DNA of 64,000 nucleotides from Sulfurospirillum sp. UCH001 (lineage in GTDB: Bacteria > Campylobacterota > Campylobacteria > Campylobacterales > Sulfurospirillaceae), in the NCBI RefSeq assembly GCF_001548035.1, contig NZ_AP014723.1, forward strand, positions 2,170,001 to 2,234,000, written 5' to 3'. Positions 46,940-53,891 of the stretch are shown piece by piece (within the stretch, counting starts at the first letter, position 1; every line of letters begins with the position of its first letter). Position numbers and translations under genes: made by a program. The notes beneath the pieces are model-generated. The model was not told the origin of the DNA and searched no databases. It saw only the letters and a program-made list of their open reading frames with translations.

Positions 46940-48406
46940 TTAGATATTTTCTAACAAATTACTAAAAACATGATTACAGAAAATTTTTTGACTAATATGC
47001 CATTCTTTTCTAATATGATTTTCTTCTTTTTTGGATGGAAAGAATTTTTTCTGAATTTTTTCAGGATTCAGAGTATATTGAATTGCGAAACGTTTAAGTG
47101 TTAAAATTGAAAATTCTTTACTAAAAGGTTTTTTGAAAAGCTCGATTTTATAGTAGTCTTTAGCTTTCTTTGAAGCAGATCTGCATGAGAGCAATTTTGC
47201 ACTTTTGTGAATTTTGATTTTATGTTTTTTTGCCAATCTTAAAGCTGTTAATTCTAAATCACCTTCATCTAACCATCTTTCTTGAATTAAAACAATTTCT
47301 TCTGGTGTAATGATCGAAATATTTAATTGATCTTGCAATTCAAGGAACTTTTTAAACGCAATTTTTCGAATTTTTAGTGTTAAGCCACGAGGCATTGTCA
47401 TCCCAAATTTGGCACTTTGCTCATCACCTTTGTTGTAGATCTCGCGAGTATGAAATCTATGATGATAAACATCACGAGTTTTTTCCCAACCTTGTTGTGT
47501 AAAATTCCAAAACCAATCACGATAAGCTTTGTATAGATCTACATTGGCATAGCCACTATTCATTAAACCGTCTAAGCTTTTATCGTTGTCTCTGACCATA
47601 TAGCATTGCCAACAACCAAAGCGAGAAACACCACAACCTATCTTGCCTTCATCGATATGCTTACCACCAGCTGCAACAAAGGTACACTCATTTGCATCTT
47701 TGCCACTTGCATCACTGTATAGTTGCCATAGAAAATCTATATTGACAAGATCGTTGGTTTGTTTTAGTAGATACTCCCAAACTTCTTTTGTTGTCCAATT
47801 TTCAATAGGCATTAAATTGCTTGCATTTGGGTATCTGTCATTGATCTTTAGATTTGTACCTTTGACAGATAATTTTTCAATTCTAAGGTTTCTATCGAAA
47901 CTTTCATCTTTACGTGTGCCAATAACAGAGATAAACTCACCAGATGGGAATAACTCTTGAATTTGTCTATCTATAGGATTTACTTTTAGTTTATCGGTAC
48001 ACCATCTAAAAGTCGATGATGGAGGAGGCATACCAACACCTAAAAGTTGAACATTTAATGTGTCTTTTGTTTCTGGAAAAACTTCTTTTACGATAACAGG
48101 GAAATTATGATCTGATACATACTGTCTAATCTTGTTTAATGTTAACTCTAAATGCTCTAATAAAGGAGGAAGCTCTGCAAGTGTATTGGAATTAATAATA
48201 TAAATAGGCTTTTGAGATTCAAGTGAATTTTGTCGCAATTTATGAAGCATTGCAAATGTCAAATACACAACCGCGGTACTATCTTTTCCACCACTAAATG
48301 CGAGGCATAGATTTCTTGTATCATGTAGATAATAGTATTCTAACAGTTGAATGGCTTGATCTATTTTCATTTCCAGATCAGGAATTTCAAGATTTGAGTA
48401 TGTCAT
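46940..48406 (-). CDS. DndC-like phosphoadenosine-phosphosulfate-reductase-family protein
   Basis: A 488-residue protein with the PP-loop SGGKDST (38-44) and the DndC hallmarks FRWCTDKLK (Cys136) and GCGVSRFGCWQC with DKSLDGL (Cys258, 265, 268), plus Cys241. In DndC these cysteines hold an Fe-S cluster, and the protein activates sulfur insertion into DNA. Its residues 300-400 match the long DndC C-terminal part (YRDWFWNFTQ, MPRGLTLKIR). No dndA, dndB, dndD or dndE is nearby, so the usual phosphorothioation set is absent. It is first in a four-gene minus-strand operon inside a tRNA-bounded island. Confidence 0.88.
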   Translation of the reverse strand: MTYSNLEIPDLEMKIDQAIQLLEYYYLHDTRNLCLAFSGGKDSTAVVYLTFAMLHKLRQNSLESQKPIYIINSNTLAELPPLLEHLELTLNKIRQYVSDHNFPVIVKEVFPETKDTLNVQLLGVGMPPPSSTFRWCTDKLKVNPIDRQIQELFPSGEFISVIGTRKDESFDRNLRIEKLSVKGTNLKINDRYPNASNLMPIENWTTKEVWEYLLKQTNDLVNIDFLWQLYSDASGKDANECTFVAAGGKHIDEGKIGCGVSRFGCWQCYMVRDNDKSLDGLMNSGYANVDLYKAYRDWFWNFTQQGWEKTRDVYHHRFHTREIYNKGDEQSAKFGMTMPRGLTLKIRKIAFKKFLELQDQLNISIITPEEIVLIQERWLDEGDLELTALRLAKKHKIKIHKSAKLLSCRSASKKAKDYYKIELFKKPFSKEFSILTLKRFAIQYTLNPEKIQKKFFPSKKEENHIRKEWHISQKIFCNHVFSNLLENI

Positions 48407-48630
48407 GATAAGATTATATATAAATTCTTATTATAAGAAAGCTGATTAACCCAATAAAAGTCTTTTTTGTACTGTAAAATTGATAAAGCCATAACCTCTA
48501 CAAATACTTTATGCACTATATATAATTAAGTATTTAACTTACTATCCTGTCTTCATTCTTTTTTTAAGATAGAGAGATATTTATTTATAAATATCATCTT
48601 ATTAGGTTTTGTTTAGTTTATATAAGAATA

Positions 48631-48725
48631 ACTGCTAATTCACTGCTGTCATACTGCTAACAGCCTTTAAAATGTCTATTTTAAGGGCTTTTTTTACTGC
48701 TGTCTCACTGCTGATATACTGCTAA
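48631..48725. repeat. Two 30-bp imperfect direct repeats built from ACTGCT units
   Basis: Positions 48631-48660 and 48696-48725 share the layout ACTGCT-N4-CACTGCTG-N4-ACTGCTAA, each containing three ACTGCT hexamers. They bracket a hairpin. Function unknown; they could be binding sites for a recombination or replication protein of the island. Confidence 0.6.
48662..48695 (+). terminator. Rho-independent terminator-like hairpin
   Basis: AGCCTTTAAAAT-GTCT-ATTTTAAGGGCT followed by TTTTTT on the plus strand: a 12-bp stem with one mismatch pair and a proper U-tract. No plus-strand gene ends just upstream, so it may belong to a lost gene or to a small RNA transcribed from about 48600. Confidence 0.65.
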
Positions 48726-48919
48726 AAAAAATAGATGTGCTTTCTTGAGAGATTTTTAGAACCCAGAAAATTGATGATTGTTCGATATGATTAAAGAAGA
48801 AGAGTGAATAATAAATTGTGCCAAGAATGTGCCAAATTCATTATGTAAAAAAAGTGAAAATGACTACTTCCGACAAGCAGTCATACCATAAATTAGGATA
48901 CTTCAAAGCATCCTCGTAG

Positions 48920-48966
48920 GCTGGCAGCGTTGAGGTCAGGGGTTCGATCCCCCTACACTCCACCAC
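48920..48966 (+). repeat. Attachment site copy 2: exact 47-bp repeat of tRNA-Ala 3' half
   Basis: Identical over 47 bp to 40379-40425. It lacks the tRNA 5' half, so it is not a tRNA gene. It marks the right end of the element carrying the integrase remnant and the DndC-like operon (about 8.54 kb between copies) and the left end of the arsenate-reductase segment. Confidence 0.92.
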
Positions 48967-49285
48967 CTATTTTAGGGATTTTTACCTGATTATAAAATCT
49001 TTAGCAAATCACCATCCCCCACTATTTCCCCCACACAAAATATTTGATTATTTTTTAAAATATCTCGTGTAATTTTCTTAAAAAAATCGAAACTAAATTA
49101 TTTTTTTAAGCAAAAAATCCTTCCAAAGATAAATCCATTCTCCTATTTGGAATAAATTATAAATATTGGAAAATTTTTATGATTATTCTAACTAACGGAA
49201 CTCTTAGACATATTTTTAATTTTATTGTATTTATTCAGCTATTGTGGGAAAATATCCATATTACTTGAATGAGGAAGATTACGAT
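48920..49285 (+). repeat. Long direct repeat, left copy (about 366 bp)
   Basis: From the attachment core through ...GGAAGATTACGAT, this sequence is repeated at 57308-57671 with scattered substitutions (e.g. GATTTTTACCTG / GATTCTTACCTG). It is non-coding here. In the right copy it leads into a small DNA-binding protein gene, whereas here it is cut off 17 bp before the response-regulator gene end. Confidence 0.9.
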
Positions 49286-49302
49286 TGTCAGGGGACTTTT
49301 CT

Positions 49303-50688
49303 TCATTTATCTTCTTCGCTTTCATAAATACCGAACTCTTTTAGTTGTTTTTTAAGTGTATTTCGCGAAATATTGAGAAATGCTGAAAGCTGTGTAATAT
49401 TCGAACAAAGAGCGAAGCTTACCTGTAAAAAAGACTTTTGCATCATGTGTTCTAATTCGTATGCCTTTTCAATACCTTCTTGTTCTAAAAAATCACGACA
49501 AAATTGTTCAATACCCTTTTTTTCATACGATGATGTATCTTCGAATTCCTTGATATCATCTGCCTTAATCATATCATCGCTAGTATTCAAACAGGCACTA
49601 TAGATTGTATTGCGTAACTCTCTAATGTTACCTCTCCAGTGATGTTGTAAAAGTTTTTTGATGGCTTCTTCAGAGATAGAACTAATTGTTGTTTTGAGAT
49701 CACGATTTGCTTTGGCGATAAAATGCTCACATAAAATAGGAATATCTTGAATCCGCTCTTTGAGTGTTGGCATCGTAATAGTGAGCATTGAAAGCCTAAA
49801 GTAAAGATCCTCTCGAAAACTTTTTTGTTGACTTTGTTCTTTGAGATTAGCATTGGTTGCACTGATAATGCGTCCTTCAAAATGAAGTTCTTTAGTTCCT
49901 CCAACACGTCTAAACTTCTTTGTCTCTAAAAAACGTAAAAGCTTGCTTTGAAGTTCAATGTCTAGTTCACCAATTTCATCTAAGAAGAGTGTTCCTTCTC
50001 CCGTTTGTTCTGCAAAACCAATATGCTGTTTATCGGCGCTCGTAAAAGAACCCTTCTCATGCCCAAAAAGCTGACTCTCAAACAATTCTTTAGGAATTGA
50101 TGCACAATTGACAGCAATAAAAGGATGTGCACTTCGTTCAGAATTGGTATGTATAAGATTAGCGATCAGTTCTTTACCTGTACCTGTTTCACCATAAATA
50201 AGTATAGCAAGATCATTGTTTGCAGCAATACCAATCTTTTTATAGATCTCCTTCATCGTTTCATAAGAGCCTACAAATTCCTCTTCTCCTTGCTTAATCG
50301 ATTTTTTTGCGCTCTTTTCTTTGCTTGAGGGGTGTGTGTATTTTTCAACCAATTCTAAAAGTTGTGACTCATCAAAAGGCTTTTGTAAAATGTCTTTAAT
50401 ACCAATTTTTGATGCTTCGATCATATTTGTAGGCGTAGTATAAGCTGTCATCAAAATAATGGGAAGATTCAACCCTGCTTTTTTAAACTGCTTAATCAAA
50501 TCAATCCCTGTAAGATTTTCACCTAACATAACATCAACAATCAAAAGCTCAACACCTTGTTCTTCAATCATTAAAGAAAGTTCAAACTCTTCGCCATTAA
50601 ACTGCAACGGTGTATGTTGGTTGCGTTGTAAAATTTTAGCAACTGAGTAGCGAATTTCTTGTTGATCATCAATGATGGCGATTTTCAT
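49303..50688 (-). CDS. Sigma54-dependent NtrC-family response regulator of the arr locus
   Basis: A 461-residue regulator. The receiver (about 1-120) has its Asp in LLIVDVMLGENLTG. The AAA+ domain (about 140-370) has Walker A GETGTGKE and Walker B GTLFLDEIGEL. A Fis-type HTH lies at the end (ITQLSAFLNISRNTLKKQL). The sigma54-contacting GAFTGA loop reads GSFTSA, an unusual variant. It overlaps the kinase gene by 4 bp. A -24/-12 promoter lies before the divergent arrC, its obvious target. The gene set (binding protein, kinase, regulator) matches AioXSR-type arsenic sensing. Confidence 0.9.
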   Translation of the reverse strand: MKIAIIDDQQEIRYSVAKILQRNQHTPLQFNGEEFELSLMIEEQGVELLIVDVMLGENLTGIDLIKQFKKAGLNLPIILMTAYTTPTNMIEASKIGIKDILQKPFDESQLLELVEKYTHPSSKEKSAKKSIKQGEEEFVGSYETMKEIYKKIGIAANNDLAILIYGETGTGKELIANLIHTNSERSAHPFIAVNCASIPKELFESQLFGHEKGSFTSADKQHIGFAEQTGEGTLFLDEIGELDIELQSKLLRFLETKKFRRVGGTKELHFEGRIISATNANLKEQSQQKSFREDLYFRLSMLTITMPTLKERIQDIPILCEHFIAKANRDLKTTISSISEEAIKKLLQHHWRGNIRELRNTIYSACLNTSDDMIKADDIKEFEDTSSYEKKGIEQFCRDFLEQEGIEKAYELEHMMQKSFLQVSFALCSNITQLSAFLNISRNTLKKQLKEFGIYESEEDK

Positions 50689-52052
50689 GCAACCTCTTCA
50701 CATGGGATATAAAGACAAAACGTTGTCTGTTCTTTTTGACTTTCAAATTCGATATAGCCATTGGATAAATAAACAATTTTATAAATACTAAAAAGTCCCA
50801 AACCAGACCCCTCTTTTTTAGTAGTAAAAAAAGGTTTGAAAAGATTTGTCTTAGTTTTTTCATCCATATTTTCACCACTATTTTTGACACATAAAATGGA
50901 GAATCCTACTTGATCTGCCCTTTTCCATGTTATTTCAATAGTACTTAATTGGAATGCTGCATCAATGGCATTATTCAATAAATTGATCAAAATAATTTCA
51001 ATAGCATTTGCGCCCATTTTAACTTTTAAATCCTCTTCAACATGACTTTCAATCCCTAAATGTTTTGCACTTAACGAAGCACGCAGTAGCGCAATAGATT
51101 CTTCTACAAATGGTTTGACAAGTAAAGGGTTTTCGTACTTAAAATCTGCGGGTTTAGCAAGAGCCAAAAAATCTACTACTTGATGATCAATGCGTGCTAG
51201 TGTGCCGTGAATGATAGGCATATCCTCTTTATCAGGCACTTGTGCTGGAGAGAGTAAAAGTTTTAAAGGTTGCAATAAATTCTTCACTTCATGAGCAAAA
51301 GAAGAACCAATTTCTCCTAAAATAATCAATGAATGTGAAATGCGTGCATTCTTTTCTTCTTTCTCAATAGATTCTCTAAGTTCATGCATGAGCTGTGTCG
51401 TTTTTTCAATAATACGAGTTATTTCATCGTTTTCTTTTCCTTGATATATTGTAATATCATCCCAACGTTTTTCAATCATCGCTGTTGCATTATTGGAAAG
51501 AAGATTAAGCCTTCCCAGCAATCTTCCCATAAATATATTAGCGATAATGAGCGAAAGAAGTGCGACCATAATTAAAAGAATGAACTGTGCCAAAAAGGTA
51601 TCTTGCAGCATACTAAAGAGTGTTTGGTTTTTCACTTTAAGAACAAAAGAGCCAAAGGTAACGCCATCTTGTTCAAAAGGGACAACAGTGTAAGTATCAA
51701 ACTCTCTAAAGGTATCTCCTAGACGATAATGTTCTGTATCAGTATGAGCAACGATAACATTATTTGTGTCAATGAAACCAGAGCTTTCGATCATACTGCT
51801 AGAACTTAATGTTTTGAGAAATTTATAAAGCTCCCACTGATTACTAGTTAGAATAAAATCACTTACAAAAGCTTTATTAGAATTAATATTGGTCTTAATG
51901 AGCTCATCAATAATCTGATTCGTATGATTTTTATGAATATCAATGTTGATTAAAATAGAGACAGAAGAGATTGTAACAACAACCCAAAAAATAAGCGTTG
52001 CTAATTTAACTTGAACAGAGAGAGCTAAAAGATAATCAACGAATTTTTTCAT
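50685..52052 (-). CDS. Membrane sensor histidine kinase (NtrB/AioS-like) of the arr locus
   Basis: A 455-residue kinase. TM1 is at about 16-37, a periplasmic domain of about 120 residues follows, then TM2 at about 158-178 (FILLIMVALLSLIIANIF) and a HAMP-like linker. HisKA has ILGEIGSSFAHEVKNLLQPL (His about 255). The HATPase has N-box LINLLNNAIDAA and G-box KEGSGLGLFSIY. It lies between the binding-protein and regulator genes with 4-bp overlaps on both sides, so the three are made together. It probably receives the signal from the periplasmic binding protein. Confidence 0.9.
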   Translation of the reverse strand: MKKFVDYLLALSVQVKLATLIFWVVVTISSVSILINIDIHKNHTNQIIDELIKTNINSNKAFVSDFILTSNQWELYKFLKTLSSSSMIESSGFIDTNNVIVAHTDTEHYRLGDTFREFDTYTVVPFEQDGVTFGSFVLKVKNQTLFSMLQDTFLAQFILLIMVALLSLIIANIFMGRLLGRLNLLSNNATAMIEKRWDDITIYQGKENDEITRIIEKTTQLMHELRESIEKEEKNARISHSLIILGEIGSSFAHEVKNLLQPLKLLLSPAQVPDKEDMPIIHGTLARIDHQVVDFLALAKPADFKYENPLLVKPFVEESIALLRASLSAKHLGIESHVEEDLKVKMGANAIEIILINLLNNAIDAAFQLSTIEITWKRADQVGFSILCVKNSGENMDEKTKTNLFKPFFTTKKEGSGLGLFSIYKIVYLSNGYIEFESQKEQTTFCLYIPCEEVA

Positions 52053-52921
52053 TGTCTCTGTTCAATAACTTCAAGCATTTTTGCTACATTTGAAAAATCT
52101 TGACCTGATGGAAGATCAAAACGGTCCAGCGAGAGTTTTTCTAAAATACTTTTTCCATAAGGATCTAAATGCATTGTTGCAAAAGCTTTTTGTAACATTT
52201 CAAACTGTTTTTTGGGTAATGCACTTCTTGCGACAATAGGAGAATTAGTATAAGGTCCCAATATTTGAACAATTTTAAGTTGCTCAATCTGTTCTGGGTG
52301 CTTTTGGGCAAAACGGGTATAGACAATGTTATCTACGCTTGCACCATCCACAAACCCATCAATCACAGCTTTGATCGATTCGCCGTGTTCATAGGTATAA
52401 ATGTATGATTTGAAAAATGTTTTAGGATCCATCCCATGACTAAGCATATAATAACTAGGTGCTGTTGCTCCTGAATTACTCTCTGGATCAGTAAAGGCAA
52501 AAATAGCTCCTTTAAAATCTGCCAGCGAATTGAATCGACTATTTTTTTTGGCAATAATATAAGAATAATATTGATCACTTCCATCAAAAATAGGGATAAC
52601 TAAAATTTTCCCAGTACCATCTTTATCCAATTTAGTATAGCTTGAGTTACAAACATAAGCAATATCTACTTTATTTTCTTTGATAAGTGTATTCATTTCT
52701 GCATAAGTCTTTGAAAAACGTATTTGTACATCAAAATCACTGATTTTATGCTCTAAATAATTTTCCCAATCCATAAAATTTTTGAGATCATCTTTGAAAA
52801 CAGTTCCTGTAAGACCAAGGACTATTTTTACTTTGGCATAGAGTGAAAAAGGCAACATTAGTAGCAAAAAAAACATGGTAAATTTTTGAAAGGCACTGGT
52901 CAAAATTTGATCGTTTTTCAT
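52049..52921 (-). CDS. Periplasmic PhnD-like substrate-binding protein, putative arsenic sensor (AioX/ArrX-like)
   Basis: A 290-residue protein with a signal peptide (hydrophobic core FFLLLMLPFSLYA, cleavage near residue 29). The phosphate/phosphonate-binding type II fold follows: VKIVLGLTGTVFKDD, FTDPESNSGATAPSYYML and EHGESIKAVIDGFVDGASVDN. No transporter genes accompany it. Instead it is coupled to a histidine kinase, as in AioX, which presents arsenite to AioS. A single Cys91 follows DIAYV, and AioX also relies on one cysteine for arsenite. That the two cysteines correspond is inference. It is divergent from arrC. Confidence 0.8.
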   Translation of the reverse strand: MKNDQILTSAFQKFTMFFLLLMLPFSLYAKVKIVLGLTGTVFKDDLKNFMDWENYLEHKISDFDVQIRFSKTYAEMNTLIKENKVDIAYVCNSSYTKLDKDGTGKILVIPIFDGSDQYYSYIIAKKNSRFNSLADFKGAIFAFTDPESNSGATAPSYYMLSHGMDPKTFFKSYIYTYEHGESIKAVIDGFVDGASVDNIVYTRFAQKHPEQIEQLKIVQILGPYTNSPIVARSALPKKQFEMLQKAFATMHLDPYGKSILEKLSLDRFDLPSGQDFSNVAKMLEVIEQRQ

Positions 52922-52975
52922 CTCTTCGAAGCTCCTTTTTTCTTAAAAATTCCCTATTTTATGGGGTTTTCAAAG

Positions 52976-52992
52976 TTGGCACATTAATTGCA
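52976..52992 (+). promoter_or_regulatory. Sigma54 (-24/-12) promoter of arrCAB
   Basis: TTGGCAC at 52976-52982 and TTGCA at 52988-52992. GG (52978-52979) and GC (52990-52991) have the required 10-bp spacing, an almost perfect RpoN site. Transcription would start near 53003, about 40 nt before arrC. It pairs with the NtrC-type regulator encoded in the same locus. The 54 bp between this site and the binding-protein gene must hold any enhancer; I see no obvious palindrome there. Confidence 0.88.
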
Positions 52993-53044
52993 GTTAACAC
53001 ATTGTACTTGAAGAAAAGTTCAAAAAACTTTAAAGGAGTCCATG

Positions 53045-53881
53045 ATGAATTTATTGTGGGATGTACGGGTCTCTTTAGATCTGTTCTTGGGTGGTTTAGG
53101 TGTAGGTGCCTTCCTTGTGGGGGTTATACTTTACTATGTCGATGCGAAAATTTACGAGGGTTTTGTTAAAAAATCATTTGTTATTGCACCGCTTTTAGTG
53201 ATAGCAGGATTGCTTCTACTTCTCACAGAACTTGGTCGACCATTGAACGTGATTAAAACGATTTATGCGGTTAATCCAACATCGTTTATGTCCATTGGTA
53301 TTTTTTTACAAAGTGCATTTGCAGCCGTTGCGCTTCTTATCGCCTTTAAAGCTCTTACGAGCGGTGTTGCTTCTCTTAGCTCAAAAGTCATTTATGCAGG
53401 TGCCATTCTTGCAGGCTTAGTAGGCTTATATCATGGATTTTTGCTCTCAGGCATTGCCAAAGAGCCATGGAATAATGCCATTCCTGTGATTTTCTTTGTT
53501 TCCTCTATTCTTTCAGGCGTATCATTAATGATTCTGCTAAATCTAGAAAGTTTGGAAAATCTTGTCACACGCTTTAAACTCCCACTTATTATCAATATGG
53601 TTTTAACACTGGAGTTAGCAGCTGTCTTTGCATGGGTTTACAATTTAGCTCTTACAACAGCTTCTTCTAAACATGCTTATGATGTTCTCATAAGTAGTTT
53701 TAGTATGGAATTCTGGGTTCTAAGTATCTTATTAGGGCTTATTGCACCTTTGATTATTTTTACATTGGTTATTTTGAATAAATTATCCCTCAAAGCAGTC
53801 GCCATTCCAACATTTTCAATTATTGTGATAGGAAGCTTCTTCCTTAAAAACTTAGTTGTATATCTTGGTCAAGCAGTATAA
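53045..53881 (+). CDS. arrC: NrfD/PsrC-type membrane subunit, putative quinol-oxidising ArrC
   Basis: The second of two adjacent ATG codons is chosen because GGAG then has a 6-nt spacing. The 278-residue product has about eight membrane helices and NrfD-family features (MNLLWDVRVSLDLFLGGLGV, LTELGRPLNVIKTIYAVNP, GLYHGFLLSGIAKEPWNNAI). It would take electrons from menaquinol and pass them to the Fe-S subunit. It is the first gene of the operon, behind the sigma54 promoter, and ends 10 bp before arrA. Gene order C-A-B differs from the arrAB order of Shewanella. Confidence 0.85.
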   Translation: MNLLWDVRVSLDLFLGGLGVGAFLVGVILYYVDAKIYEGFVKKSFVIAPLLVIAGLLLLLTELGRPLNVIKTIYAVNPTSFMSIGIFLQSAFAAVALLIAFKALTSGVASLSSKVIYAGAILAGLVGLYHGFLLSGIAKEPWNNAIPVIFFVSSILSGVSLMILLNLESLENLVTRFKLPLIINMVLTLELAAVFAWVYNLALTTASSKHAYDVLISSFSMEFWVLSILLGLIAPLIIFTLVILNKLSLKAVAIPTFSIIVIGSFFLKNLVVYLGQAV

Positions 53882-53891
53882 GGAGTCAATG

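Larger units (their letters stand above)
48407..48919. other. Gene-free region upstream of the DndC-like operon
   Basis: Very AT-rich. It holds the presumed promoter of the DndC-like operon (minus strand, near 48420), a terminator hairpin at 48662-48695 flanked by two 30-bp repeats, and a doubled GTGCCA motif (GTGCCAagaatGTGCCA, about 48817). That motif resembles one near the 3' end of the integrase gene at 40471, perhaps debris of another integrase end. I see no convincing gene. Confidence 0.5.

Noticed and set aside
46940-48406. Sulfate assimilation enzyme (CysH/CysD)
   Set aside because: The protein has DndC-specific segments (FRWCTDKLK, RFGCWQC...DKSL) and a long C-terminal part, and no sulfate genes are nearby.
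48631-48725. CRISPR array
   Set aside because: Only two 30-bp units, and the 35 bp between them are a hairpin with a U-tract, not a spacer. No cas genes in the window.
48920-48966. Second tRNA-Ala gene
   Set aside because: Only the 3' half is present; the acceptor 5' strand and D arm are missing. It is an attachment-site repeat. The same holds for 57308-57352.
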